From CAZSSM01 sp964609385 (GTDB lineage Bacteria; Planctomycetota; Planctomycetia; Isosphaerales; Isosphaeraceae): DNA of 64,000 nt. The notes under the pieces were generated by a model. It saw only the letters and a list, made by a program, of their open reading frames with translations, had not been told where the DNA came from and did no database searches. Numbering within the stretch: the stretch's first letter is position 1; each line of letters begins with the position of its first letter. The DNA is taken from the NCBI GenBank assembly GCA_964609385.1, contig CAZSSM010000013.1, positions 1 through 64,000 of the forward strand. The letters are read 5' to 3'. A program made the position numbers and the translations under genes. Below, piece after piece: positions 7,990 through 17,800 of this stretch.

Positions 7990-9330
7990 TCAAGTTTGAC
8001 GTGCGGCAGCATGTGTCGGTATGAGCCCCTTTTCGGCGGGTTGACCGACCTCGCGGATCCGATCGATTCGGGTCCCGGCTCGACTCTTGGGCCGGAGGGA
8101 GCGGAGGCTGTTGATCCGCTCGGTCCAGCGCCGGTACTTGGCCTCCCAGTTGAGTCCCGACTCGACTTCGAGGCGACCAGCCTCGCCCATCGCTCGGGCA
8201 CTCGTGGGGTTGACCAGGAGGTCGTTGATGGCCTTGGCGAGTTGTTCGGGCTGGCCAAAGGGGACGAGCAGTCCGGTCCGACCGTCGTCGATGACGTCCG
8301 GCACTCCACCGGCGTCGGCGGCCACAACCGCCTTGCCGTTGGCCCATGCCTCCAGGAAGACGATCCCGAACGAATCGGTGCGCGATGGCATCGCGAACAG
8401 GTCCATCGCGTCGTACATATCTGCGCGCTCGGGGTCATCGATCCGGCCCAGGAGTCGGAGCCAATCAGGTCGGTCGTCGCCGAAGCGGGTCAAGAACGAT
8501 TCGAAGTCCGGCGAGCTGACGCCGGCCAGGGCCAGTTGGATCCGCTCGGGTCCGGGACGGTCGCGGTTGAGCCGCTCGACGGCCAAGACGAGGTCGTTGG
8601 TCCCCTTGTTGGGGTCGAGCGTGGCCAGGTGCGTCACGACCGGCTGGTCAGGACCGATCCCCTGGGCGCGTCGCCAGGCACGCCCGTCGCCGCCGATGAC
8701 CTCTTCGCGTTCCACGGCCATCCCGAGCCGGAAGATCCGGTCGTCGGGGATCCCCCAACTCTGGACTGCCCTATGTTCGATGCCGGTCTGGACCGAAACG
8801 ACATCGGCACAGCCGAGCAGTCGGCGTTGATGGCTTTGGGTGTAGGCTCGATGGACCGGATCGCCCGGCGTGCCGAGGTGCAGGAACGGGACCAGGACCA
8901 ACGGCGCCCCGCAGGCCCGAGCCGTCAACAAGGCCGCATAACTGAAGAGCGTGAACGGATAGCCGACCCCGACGACGACGTCATAGTCGCCGCGAACCCG
9001 GGTGATGCCCGGCAGCCAAGGCTGGTACGAGGCCACTTTGCAACGGGTCGGCCAGTGGGGGGCGAAGCTGATCAGCTTCTTCAGATAGCGCTGAAAAGGG
9101 ACGTGGCGGATCGCGAACCGGTGTACCTGTGCCCCGTCGATCGACTCGGTTGGCGGTGCGTCGAGGCGTCGGCGAGTCGGATCGTTGAAGTACCAGAGGT
9201 CCTGCGCGTCGCTGGTCCAGACGTCGACCGAGGCCCCGTCAGCGACCCATCGTCGGATGATCGCGCGGGCGAACGTCTCGGCGCCACCACGGCAGGGGGC
9301 GTAACGGTGGATGAACCAGGCGACTCGCAT
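7990..9330 (-). CDS. Glycosyltransferase family 4
   Basis: 446 aa from the ATG at 9330, which has AAGGAG seven bases upstream; the frame stays open far upstream but only as a shadow of the membrane glycosyltransferase. The N-terminal domain begins MRVAWFIHRYAPCRGGAETF, with the glycine-rich GGAE loop that binds the acceptor or nucleotide sugar. The C-terminal domain carries the GT4 donor site: DLFAMPSRTDSFGIVFLEAW with the E-x7-E arrangement, then GVPDVIDDGRTGLLV. GT-B fold enzymes of this kind add sugars from nucleotide donors at the inner face of the membrane. It is third in a leftward group with a GT2 and a membrane glycosyltransferase, consistent with exopolysaccharide or O-antigen assembly. 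The sugar specificity cannot be read. Confidence 0.88.
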   Translation of the reverse strand: MRVAWFIHRYAPCRGGAETFARAIIRRWVADGASVDVWTSDAQDLWYFNDPTRRRLDAPPTESIDGAQVHRFAIRHVPFQRYLKKLISFAPHWPTRCKVASYQPWLPGITRVRGDYDVVVGVGYPFTLFSYAALLTARACGAPLVLVPFLHLGTPGDPVHRAYTQSHQRRLLGCADVVSVQTGIEHRAVQSWGIPDDRIFRLGMAVEREEVIGGDGRAWRRAQGIGPDQPVVTHLATLDPNKGTNDLVLAVERLNRDRPGPERIQLALAGVSSPDFESFLTRFGDDRPDWLRLLGRIDDPERADMYDAMDLFAMPSRTDSFGIVFLEAWANGKAVVAADAGGVPDVIDDGRTGLLVPFGQPEQLAKAINDLLVNPTSARAMGEAGRLEVESGLNWEAKYRRWTERINSLRSLRPKSRAGTRIDRIREVGQPAEKGLIPTHAAARQT

Positions 9331-9470
9331 CGGCGACTCCTTACCGCTCGCTCCGGTCATCGACGGAGGGTCGGGTTCGGTCGGGCGGACGTTGGGGGAT
9401 CGGTCTAGGCCCGGTCCTCCTACCAGAGAACCGTCGACGCGGCCAGCCGAGTCAAAAGCGCCGGCTCGAC

Positions 9471-11150
9471 TCAACGGGTGCTCCTCGACGAGCCACGGTA
9501 GGCGAACTCGGGCGCCCGCCAGTCGACGTCGGACTCGGGACCGTCCAAGTCGAAGACCCAGACCGTGGCTGTGGATGCACGCCCAGGCCGCGATCGGTCG
9601 TCCGTCGATGGGTCCAGTTCCGGGAACGCACGGATCGGCCGACGCGCGCCGACCAACGCTCGAAGGTGTTGACAATAGCCCCAAGGTCCCGCCAAGTGCG
9701 CCCGGCGGACGATCAGCCAGCGCGGACGCTCCACGAGAATCGCCTCGTGCAGATTGGCGAACGTGTAGCCGGGGCGACCGCTGTAGTATTGACCCCATCC
9801 GGTCACGTCGAGGATCGGTCGATCGTCGAGGTCGCGTTCGGCCAGCCAGAGACCGGCCTGCTTGTAGCCGAGGTGGATGTGACCGATCGGCGCGACCCAG
9901 GTCCGGGCCTGCCAGGTCAACCAAGCCACCAGCAAGGCCCCGATGAACCAACGGACCCGACGTTCCGAACGCCCCGATCCGAACCGCGCGGCCAGCCGAC
10001 CGATCGTCCAGGCCGCGCCCAGGATCACCAAAATGCCCGGGATCAGGGTGTGTCGAGGCGAGCAGTAGCCCCCCGTCGCATGCAAACGGACCAGGGCCAG
10101 CATCGAAAGAACCAGAGTGATCGCCAGCCAGAGGCGTCGGCGGGCGGCCACGACGTCCGTAACCGCTGCCCCGTCGTCGTGTTTGTCGGGGGCGACTCCG
10201 ACGCCCATGCCCGCGCGCCGTCGACGGTCCTCGATCGTCCAGAGGATCCCCAGGCCGGCCAGGAGAAGCAACGGCAGGCTGACGCCGTCGGAGAGGGCGT
10301 CGATCACGTCGAGGGCGGCGTCGCGATGGATCTGGAGCGGGGTGGCCTCGGGATCGAGGGGTTGCTCGCGCTCGACCGCCTCGCCGGGCGAGGCCTCGGC
10401 CAGCCCGAGCAATCGAGCAACCGCCGGCTTGGATGTCAGGCCGCCTTTGAGCAGGACGAACGGGCCGAGCAAGAGGACCGGACCGAGGACCAGGACCGCC
10501 AAGCCCGACCACCAGCGCCGAGACTCGAAGCGGAGTCGGCGACGACCGACGCTGACGACCAAGAACAGGCCGAGGCTCATCGGCAACAGGGCCGCCTCGG
10601 GACGGACCAAGAAACCGAACGTCGAGGCCAGGATCGCCCAGGTCAACCAAACGAGGTCGCCGCGCTCCAGGTAACGACTGGCCGCGTAGAGCCCGCAGAG
10701 CCAACCCAGCAGGAAGGTCGGTTCGCTGAGCGAATCGGCCATGACCACCGAGGCGAACGGCGAACCGATCACCAGGAGGCAGCCCAGCATCGATGGCCCT
10801 CGACCCAGGATCGTTCTCGCCATGCCGAAGAGCGGGATGATGAGGGCGATCCCCGCCAGAACCGAAGCCGACTGGGCGGCGCGATGCCAAGCCTCGGGCG
10901 TCTCGTCGAGACGGAGGAGCCGATGGACCACCGCGATGCTCGCCGGGTAGGCCGGCTGGTCGACGGCGATCCGGAGCCCGCGATCCCAGTGGCCCGAGGC
11001 CATCGCCCGTGCCTGCGCGACGTATCGGAGGCCGTCGGCGTTGATCACCTCGGCACGCCCGGCGCGCCAGCACAAAAGCGATGCCTGGAGGAGGACCAGT
11101 CCCAGCAACGCCAGACCAATCCGAACGGCTTCCACACGGCGACGGCTCAT
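9471..11150 (-). CDS. Polytopic membrane glycosyltransferase (GT39/ArnT-like)
   Basis: 559 aa starting at the ATG at 11150, which overlaps the upstream GT2 stop (ATGA). The protein has about ten hydrophobic segments. The first (about 10-26) is followed by NADGLRYVAQARAMASG, where the acidic D in the first periplasmic loop fits the catalytic loop of PMT-type GT-C enzymes using polyprenyl-phosphate sugars. Later helices include FASVVMADSLSEPTFLLGWL and WWSGLAVLVLGPVLLLGPF. The C-terminal ~130 residues are soluble and include GWGQYYSGRPGYTF. Position between two glycosyltransferases supports a role in decorating or assembling a surface glycan. Family assignment is by topology and the loop motif, so it is less secure than for its neighbours. 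Confidence 0.75.
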   Translation of the reverse strand: MSRRRVEAVRIGLALLGLVLLQASLLCWRAGRAEVINADGLRYVAQARAMASGHWDRGLRIAVDQPAYPASIAVVHRLLRLDETPEAWHRAAQSASVLAGIALIIPLFGMARTILGRGPSMLGCLLVIGSPFASVVMADSLSEPTFLLGWLCGLYAASRYLERGDLVWLTWAILASTFGFLVRPEAALLPMSLGLFLVVSVGRRRLRFESRRWWSGLAVLVLGPVLLLGPFVLLKGGLTSKPAVARLLGLAEASPGEAVEREQPLDPEATPLQIHRDAALDVIDALSDGVSLPLLLLAGLGILWTIEDRRRRAGMGVGVAPDKHDDGAAVTDVVAARRRLWLAITLVLSMLALVRLHATGGYCSPRHTLIPGILVILGAAWTIGRLAARFGSGRSERRVRWFIGALLVAWLTWQARTWVAPIGHIHLGYKQAGLWLAERDLDDRPILDVTGWGQYYSGRPGYTFANLHEAILVERPRWLIVRRAHLAGPWGYCQHLRALVGARRPIRAFPELDPSTDDRSRPGRASTATVWVFDLDGPESDVDWRAPEFAYRGSSRSTR

Positions 11151-12202
11151 CGGGTCATCTCCGTTCGGAAGACCGGGGTCGGATCCGGATTCGTCGGAGG
11201 GGCCGGGCTGATCACCGAGTCGGCCAACGCGCGGACGGCCGTCCCGACCGGGATCCGCGCGACGTCGTCCCGGCCGAAGGCGCGGCTCATTCGGGCTACG
11301 ATCCGATGACTGGCCCGCTCGTCTCGACGTCGGCGGAGCCCCGCGATCCAGGAGCCCAACCGTGACTCGAATCCCACGATCCAGCTCATCGCTCTCGACT
11401 GCCAGCGCGGAAGGCATTTGCGGTAGTAGAGCAACAGCGCGTGCCGGACGATCACCCGCATCGTGGCGGTCAACCGTCGGTTCTGGAGCGGGTTGCGGTG
11501 CGTCACCTGGATCTGGGGATCGAAGCGGACCCGATAGCCGTGGTCCCAGGCGGCCCGACAGAAGGCGACCTCCTCGTAGTAGAGGAAGAAATCGGGGTCG
11601 AGCCCGCCGATCCGCTCCAAGGCCTCGCGACGGATCAGCATGCAGGCCCCGGTCACCCAGGGGACCACACGCGGGGTTGGCGCATCGAGTCGCAGGTATT
11701 TGCGGGAGGCGCGGGGTCGGACCAGTTGCCAGAGGCTTCGGCCCAGGTGCGGGAACCGCCCGACCGACGGTTGCGGTGAGCCGTCGCCGTTGCACAGGGC
11801 GAAACCGACGACGGCCGTCTGTGGGTCGGCCCGATGGTGGGCCTCGGCCCGTTCCAGGATCCGTTCCAGGAAATGGTCGGGCAATTCGACGTCGGGGTTG
11901 AGCAGCAAGATCCAGTCATTCGCCTCGGCGTGTCGCCAACCGGTGTTGACGCCTGCGGCGAAGCCGCCATTATCGGGTCGCGAGAGCAGGCGGATCCCCG
12001 CGGGTAAGGAACTCCGAAGTGAGTCGGGGATCGCCCCGGCCGAGGCGTTGTCGACGACGATCAGTTCGATCCGACCGCGACGGACCGGTTCGCTGGCGGC
12101 GAAACGTTGGACCAGCCGGTCGACGTCGGACCAACTGTCGTAGTTGACGACGATCGTCGCGAGGGTCGGTCTGGCGAACGGGGCCGTGCGTGATTCGTCC
12201 AT
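11147..12202 (-). CDS. Glycosyltransferase family 2 (rhamnosyltransferase-like)
   Basis: 351 aa. It opens with the GT-A nucleotide-binding strand ATIVVNYDSW, then ELIVVDNASAG and RPDNGGFAAGVNTGW. The metal-binding DxD equivalent is LLLNPDVELP. The acceptor-side motif VTGACMLIRREALERIGGLD and the YYEEVAFCRAAWDHGYRV segment are characteristic of the WbbL/RfbN-like branch of GT2. The C-terminal third is basic and may associate with the membrane. First gene of the leftward glycan group; its stop overlaps the next start, so the two are translationally coupled. Confidence 0.88.
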   Translation of the reverse strand: MDESRTAPFARPTLATIVVNYDSWSDVDRLVQRFAASEPVRRGRIELIVVDNASAGAIPDSLRSSLPAGIRLLSRPDNGGFAAGVNTGWRHAEANDWILLLNPDVELPDHFLERILERAEAHHRADPQTAVVGFALCNGDGSPQPSVGRFPHLGRSLWQLVRPRASRKYLRLDAPTPRVVPWVTGACMLIRREALERIGGLDPDFFLYYEEVAFCRAAWDHGYRVRFDPQIQVTHRNPLQNRRLTATMRVIVRHALLLYYRKCLPRWQSRAMSWIVGFESRLGSWIAGLRRRRDERASHRIVARMSRAFGRDDVARIPVGTAVRALADSVISPAPPTNPDPTPVFRTEMTR

Positions 12203-12504
12203 GGCGGCGGCAAGTTACCTCGAAGTGGATTGGCCTACAAGACGATTGAAGTCTGCAGGCCGGAGCGGATCCCCTTCGAGTTCCCGAAGGCCCGACCTTC
12301 TGCTCTGGCGATCGGATCGCGGCGGCCCCCGGCTTTGAGAAAACCGTTACAAGCGACGGCGTGGCCAAGGACGGCCTCCAACCCTCGAAGTCGCGTTCCC
12401 TCAGCGCCCGAGACCGCGCGAGGCGCTGTGGTCCGATCCCGAATCAAGGCCCGGAGGCGACGGGCCGTCGACGTCGGCCCGTCTCCAAGGAAGGATCGTG
12501 ACGC
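12203..12504. other. Divergent intergenic region of the glycan cluster
   Basis: 302 bases between the leftward GT2 and the rightward sugar transferase. Both promoters of the cluster are expected here, but I cannot point to convincing -35/-10 boxes in this GC-rich DNA. No gene or repeat is seen. Confidence 0.4.
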
Positions 12505-13668
12505 ATGGCCCGGATCGATGACCCCCACCTCAGCGCGGCCCCCCGCGCACGCCTTATGCGCGATCGGGCTCGGCTCTGGACCGAACCGGAACGATCGTCG
12601 ACGACCCGACGCGCCTTGCTGCTGGTCAACCGTCGCGATTTGCCGTCGGTCCTGCAGGGCTTAACTCCTGGGACCGCCGAAGCGGCCGGCTGGACGATCG
12701 CCGGGCTGGTCCTGCCGGGCGCTTCGGGACACGCCAGCGAGGTCGTCCCGCTCCGTCGTCGACGCTGGCGTCGCGATCATCCCAATGGACCTGGCGCCTT
12801 GGCCGTCTACCACGGCACGCGTCGGCTGGCCGAGTGGGTCGAGCTGGCCGCCGCCACCGAAGTCATTGTCCTGGGCGATCCGACCCGGGCGGCCCGACAG
12901 TTCGAGGCCGGCTCAGGAGTAGATCGCCCCGAGGGCCGCACGCCGCGATTCCTGACCTGGAGCCAAGCCCAGCTTGATGGGCCAGGGGAGACCTCCGAGG
13001 CTCCACTCGGGTCGGGGCGCGTCGAACGCTCCGTCCCCAATCCAGGGGCGACGCCGATCCCAAGCGATCGGCTCGGCTCGGGCCAACTCGGCAAGCGTCT
13101 CTTCGACCAAGGGCTGGCTGTGCTCGGCTTGCTCGTCGCCTCGCCGCTCTTGCTAGCCGTCATGGCCCTCATCGTGATCACCTCGGGCCGGCCGATCTTC
13201 TACGGCCAGGAGCGGATCGGGCGCTGCGGTCGACGGTTCACCATCTGGAAGTTCCGGAGCATGCGGACCGACTCGGAGGCGCGGACCGGACCGATCTGGG
13301 CGACCGAGAACGACGACCGTTGCACCCCTTTGGGGGCCTGGCTCCGCAAGACCAGCATCGACGAGCTGCCCCAGCTCTGGAACGTCCTGTTGGGTCAGAT
13401 GAGCCTGGTCGGTCCTCGACCGGAGCGACCCTTCTTCGTCGACCAGTTCCGGAGCGAGATTCCCCGTTACGGCCTCCGACACTCCATGCCGGTCGGCCTA
13501 ACCGGCTGGGCACAGGTGCATGGCTGGCGTGGTCGGACCTCGCTCCGCAAGCGGCTCCAGTTCGACCTCGACTACATCCGGCGCTGGTCGCTCCGGCTCG
13601 ACGTCCAGGTCCTGGCCATGACCGTCGTCCACTTGTTGGCCGGCAAGACCCGTTGGAAGACGCGATGA
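12505..13668 (+). CDS. Polyprenyl-phosphate sugar phosphotransferase (WcaJ/PglC-like)
   Basis: 387 aa. The N-terminal ~195 residues are variable and possibly a degenerate nucleotide-binding-like region. The conserved bacterial sugar transferase domain begins KRLFDQGLAVLGLLVASPLL (a re-entrant membrane helix), followed by PIFYGQERIGRCGRRFTIWK, FRSMRTDSEA, then LRKTSIDELPQLWNVLLGQM, SLVGPRPERPFF, PVGLTGWAQVHGWRG and QFDLDYIRRWSLRLDVQVL. The DE pair in SIDELPQ matches the catalytic dyad of this superfamily, which starts glycan assembly by moving a sugar-1-phosphate onto undecaprenyl phosphate. It is followed by an overlapping GT2 (ATGA) and is the likely initiating enzyme for this cluster. Confidence 0.9.
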   Translation: MARIDDPHLSAAPRARLMRDRARLWTEPERSSTTRRALLLVNRRDLPSVLQGLTPGTAEAAGWTIAGLVLPGASGHASEVVPLRRRRWRRDHPNGPGALAVYHGTRRLAEWVELAAATEVIVLGDPTRAARQFEAGSGVDRPEGRTPRFLTWSQAQLDGPGETSEAPLGSGRVERSVPNPGATPIPSDRLGSGQLGKRLFDQGLAVLGLLVASPLLLAVMALIVITSGRPIFYGQERIGRCGRRFTIWKFRSMRTDSEARTGPIWATENDDRCTPLGAWLRKTSIDELPQLWNVLLGQMSLVGPRPERPFFVDQFRSEIPRYGLRHSMPVGLTGWAQVHGWRGRTSLRKRLQFDLDYIRRWSLRLDVQVLAMTVVHLLAGKTRWKTR

Positions 13669-14699
13669 GTGCGCCCGTTCCCCTTCGAGAACCGGCCTGT
13701 TCGATCGTGATCCCGACCTACAACGGTCGACGCGAACTGGCCACCTGCCTGGCCAGCATCGCACGACATCGGCCGACCGATCGGGATCTCGAGGTCATCG
13801 TCGTCGACGACGGGTCGCGCGACGACACGCTCGACTGGCTGGCCCAGCACCCTCTGCCGTTTCAGGTCCAGGTCGTGGCGAGGCCGGTCAACGGGGGGTT
13901 CTGCGCCGCGGCCAACGACGGGATCGCTCGGGCCCGCGCCCCGTTCATTCAATTGTTGAACAACGATACCGAGGTGACTGCCGGCTGGATTGCGGCGGGC
14001 CTCAGGCCGTTCGACGATCCGCGCGTCGCCTCGGTGGCGCCGTTGGTTCTCTGGCGGAGCGACCCGTGTCGGGTCGACTCGGCCGGCGACGCCTGGACGG
14101 TCTTCGGGATGCCGGTCAAGCGTGGCCATGGCGATCCGATCGAACGCTGGGCGGACCGGCCCGTCGAACCGGTTCTAACCGCCAGCGCCTCGAGCGCCTT
14201 CTATCGGACCGAAGCGCTCCGACGGGTCGGGGGATTCGAGTCCGCCTATGGGTCCTACTACGAGGACGTCGACCTGGGGCTCCGCCTCCGATGGGCCGGA
14301 TATCGCCACCTCTTCGCCTCGGCCTGCCGGATCCTGCACGACGTCTCGGCCTCCTACGACCATCGCGATCCGCGACTCCAGCGTCGGCTGGCCCGCAACG
14401 CCGAATATCTTTACTGGACCAACGCGCCGAGCCGGATGCTGGCCCTCACGATCGGGCCGCGTCTGGCATTCCTGGCCGCCCAGGCGCTCTGGAGGCTCAA
14501 GCAAGGGCGGCTCGGCCCGTTCCTGCTCGGCAAGCTCGACGCGATCGGCCAGGCCCGCGCGATCCTCCGTCGACGTCGAACGCGCATCGATCTCGGGCAA
14601 CGCGCCGTCGGTCGACCGCACTTCCCGTTGGCTTGGCCGACGGGTCGCCATCGTAAGAGCCTCTCGACCGCGAAGGTGACCCGATCCGACGCTGGCTGA
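13665..14699 (+). CDS. Glycosyltransferase family 2
   Basis: 344 aa; its ATG overlaps the stop of the sugar transferase by four bases. Motifs in order are CSIVIPTYNGRRELATCLAS, EVIVVDDGSRDDTLDWL, RPVNGGFCAAANDGI and QLLNNDTEVTAGWI (metal site NND), then ASASSAFYRTEALRRVGGFE and YGSYYEDVDLGLRLRWAGYR. These place it in the GT2 group that extends O-antigen or exopolysaccharide chains. The C-terminal ~80 residues are basic with one hydrophobic stretch (MLALTIGPRLAFLAAQALW). Donor and acceptor sugars are unknown. Confidence 0.88.
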   Translation: MSAPVPLREPACSIVIPTYNGRRELATCLASIARHRPTDRDLEVIVVDDGSRDDTLDWLAQHPLPFQVQVVARPVNGGFCAAANDGIARARAPFIQLLNNDTEVTAGWIAAGLRPFDDPRVASVAPLVLWRSDPCRVDSAGDAWTVFGMPVKRGHGDPIERWADRPVEPVLTASASSAFYRTEALRRVGGFESAYGSYYEDVDLGLRLRWAGYRHLFASACRILHDVSASYDHRDPRLQRRLARNAEYLYWTNAPSRMLALTIGPRLAFLAAQALWRLKQGRLGPFLLGKLDAIGQARAILRRRRTRIDLGQRAVGRPHFPLAWPTGRHRKSLSTAKVTRSDAG

Positions 14700-14839
14700 G
14701 GCGAGACGGGCGGATTCTCCAACCCCAAGGTCGCCGGTCGGCAAAAACGGGTTGTCCGACTGCGGGCCGGTGGGCGAAGGTTTGAAGATCGTCCCGAGTC
14801 GACCTCCTGGGCCCTTCGACGATCCATGGTTCTCCCGCG

Positions 14840-17800
14840 ATGGCCGAACTGCGCGATGACGACCGCCTCATCGAGATGCTGATGCGCTATGAGGAGCAGC
14901 TCGGCCAGGGCCGTCGGCTTTCGGTCGAGTCGCTTTGTGCCGATCGGCCCGACCTGAAAGACGAACTTAAGCGGCGCATCCGGGTGCTTCAGGCCTTCGA
15001 CGATCCGAATGACGAATCGACGGTCCCGGACGAGCGGGTCGGGGCTCCTGAGTCGGTCGACGGCAAAGGAAACCACAAAGGCGACGAAGCCGACACGCAC
15101 AAGATCGATCCTCACACCGGACCGCTCACCGCGCACCCCTTGGAGGTCCTCGACGCCTCGATTTCCCAGGCGGCCCGTTACCAACGGATCCAGAGCCATG
15201 CGCGGGGCGGAATCGGCGAGGTCGATCTAGCCCACGATCACGAGTTGGATCGCCCGGTGGCCCTCAAGCGGATCCAGGGGCGTCACGCCGACAACGCCCG
15301 AAGCTGCGCCCGCTTCCTGCTCGAGGCGCGGATCACCGCCGGCCTGGAGCATCCCGGGATCGTTCCGGTCTACAGCCTCGGTCGTGGCGAGGACGGCCGG
15401 CCCTACTACGCGATGCGGTTCATCCGGGGCAACACCCTTCTCGAAGCGATCGAGCGGTTCCATCGCGCCTTTGCCACAAGGATCGACGACGTTGGGGCAC
15501 GACGCGCCCAGCAAGATCTGCTCCGACGGTTCCTCGACGTCTGCAACACCATCGCCTACGCGCACAGCCGAGGGGTCGTCCATCGCGACATCAAGCCGGC
15601 CAACATCATCGTCGGCGAGTTTGGCGAGACCCTCGTCGTCGACTGGGGCTTGGCCAAGGTGGTCGATGGCGACGAACCGACGACCATCCCGGATACCGGG
15701 CCGGAGCCCGACGCACCGCCTCGAGCGATTGAGACCGAACCGCTCCAGATGACGCTGCCGGGAACGCCGATCGGCACGCCCGCCTACATGAGTCCGGAGC
15801 AGGCGTTCCCCGAAGCTGGTCGGCTCGGCCCAGCCACCGACATCTACAGCCTCGGGGCGACCCTCTATCAGATCCTGACCGGCTGGGTCCCCTTTCCAGA
15901 CACCAATCTGGGGTCGCTCCTGCGGAAGGTCCGCGAGGGCGACTTCTCCAGACCTCGACGTGTCCTCCGGTCGATTCCCAAGCCTTTGGAGGCGATTTGC
16001 CTCAAGGCGATGGCCCAACGGCCCGAGGATCGTTACGACACGGCCAAGGTGCTGGCGGAGGACCTGGAACGTTGGCTGGCCGACGAGCCGGTCACGGCCT
16101 ACCGCGAGCCCTGGATCACCCGCGCTGGACGCTGGGTCCGCCGACACCGGACCGTCTCGAGCACCCTGGTGGCGGCCATCGTCCTGACGGCGATCGGCTT
16201 GGGCTTCGGCCTCTATCGCGAGCGGATCTACGCCGATCGCCTGTCCGTGGAGACCGTTCGCGCCGATCGCCGGCTCGTTGACGCGATGGAGTCCTACGAG
16301 GCCTACCTGGACGATATCAATGCCGAGGCGATCCGACGCGACCGCCTCCCGCCCGACCTCATCGAGACCCTGCTCGCTCGTCCCCGCGACTTCTACGAGA
16401 AGCTCAACGCCGAACTGGCCGCCGAACCCGATCCGACCCCAAAGGAACGAATGCTCCTGGCCGCGAGCCGGACCAACTTGGCACGCTTGTTCCAAACCCT
16501 CGGCCGTTACGAGGAATCGCGTCGCGAGTACCAGGCCACGGTCGAACTCTACGGGAGGCTCGTCGACGAGCGGCCCGATCTCGCCGACCATCACGATGGT
16601 CTGGCCAACGGGTTCGTGGGCTTGGGCTCGGTCCTGGACGATCTGGGCGACTACGAGGCCGCGATCGAGGCCTATGACAAGGCGATCGGGTCACACAAGA
16701 CGGTCATTGCCCTCCGGCCGGACAATCCCAGGGATCAGGCTGACCTGGCGAAGTGCTTGCAGAACCTTGGTCACAGCAGGCGCCGACGGGGGGATACCGA
16801 GGGGGCGTTCGATGCCTACTTTCGGGCCATCGCGATCTATCAGGAGATCGTCGATGACCACCCGCAGGTCGATGATTACCGAGCCGGGCTGGCCGGAACC
16901 AACAATAATCTCGGCATCCTTCATCGTGCCAACGGAGAGATCACTGAAGCACGCGAAGCCTATCGCCGGGCCGTCACAATCTATCAAGGGCTCGTTGCGA
17001 ATCATCCGGATTCCTCTCAATATCAACATGAGTTGGCGACGAGCTGGAGCAACCTGGGTAACCTCCTGACGGCCATCGATCCGAGCGAATCGCGCAGAGC
17101 TTTCGGTGAGGCCATCGAGACCAACAGCCGACTCGTCGAGGATGAGCCGAACGTCCCGAATTACCGCGACGGCCTGGCTCGCAGTTACATCAATCTTGGG
17201 GTGCTGCTCTTTTACATGAACGACACGAGCGGGTCTCGAGACGCGTTCGGTCAGGCCATGGTCGTTTGTCGGCGCTTGGTCGACGACCACCCCGATGTGC
17301 CCAACTATCACGATCTCCTCGCCTCGATATCGATGAATTTCGGTAGTGTGTTGATGCAGACCGGGGACACCTCGGGCGCCCTCTCCGCGTTTCGAGCGTC
17401 CGTGGATCAGTACCAACGCCTGGCCGACGATTACCCCGAAGTCCCTGAATATCGTGAGGTCCTCGCGTCGAGCCGGACCAACCTCGGCGAACTGCTGGCC
17501 GTCCTGGGTCAATCGGAAGCGGCCCGCGAAGCGCTCGACCCGGCTGTCTCGCTGTTCGAGGAACTCGTCGAGGCATACTCAGAGCAGCTTGATTACCGAT
17601 GCCTACTCGGTCAGGCCATCAGCACCTTAGGTTCCACTTACACTGTGGAGCGAAACCACGACGAGGCCGTTAAACGATATGCGGAGGCCATCGATGTTCA
17701 ACGCCCGGTCTTCGAGTTCGCGCTTCAGGACATCCAGTTCCGCCGCTTCCTGAACGAGCAGCACCGGCGACTGGCCGAAGGCCTCCGAGTCCTCGAACGA

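Noticed and set aside
7933..9408. A 491-codon plus-strand frame opposite the GT4 gene
   Set aside because: It mirrors the GT4 codons, has no recognisable motif, and the GT4 frame has clear motifs and a strong ribosome site.
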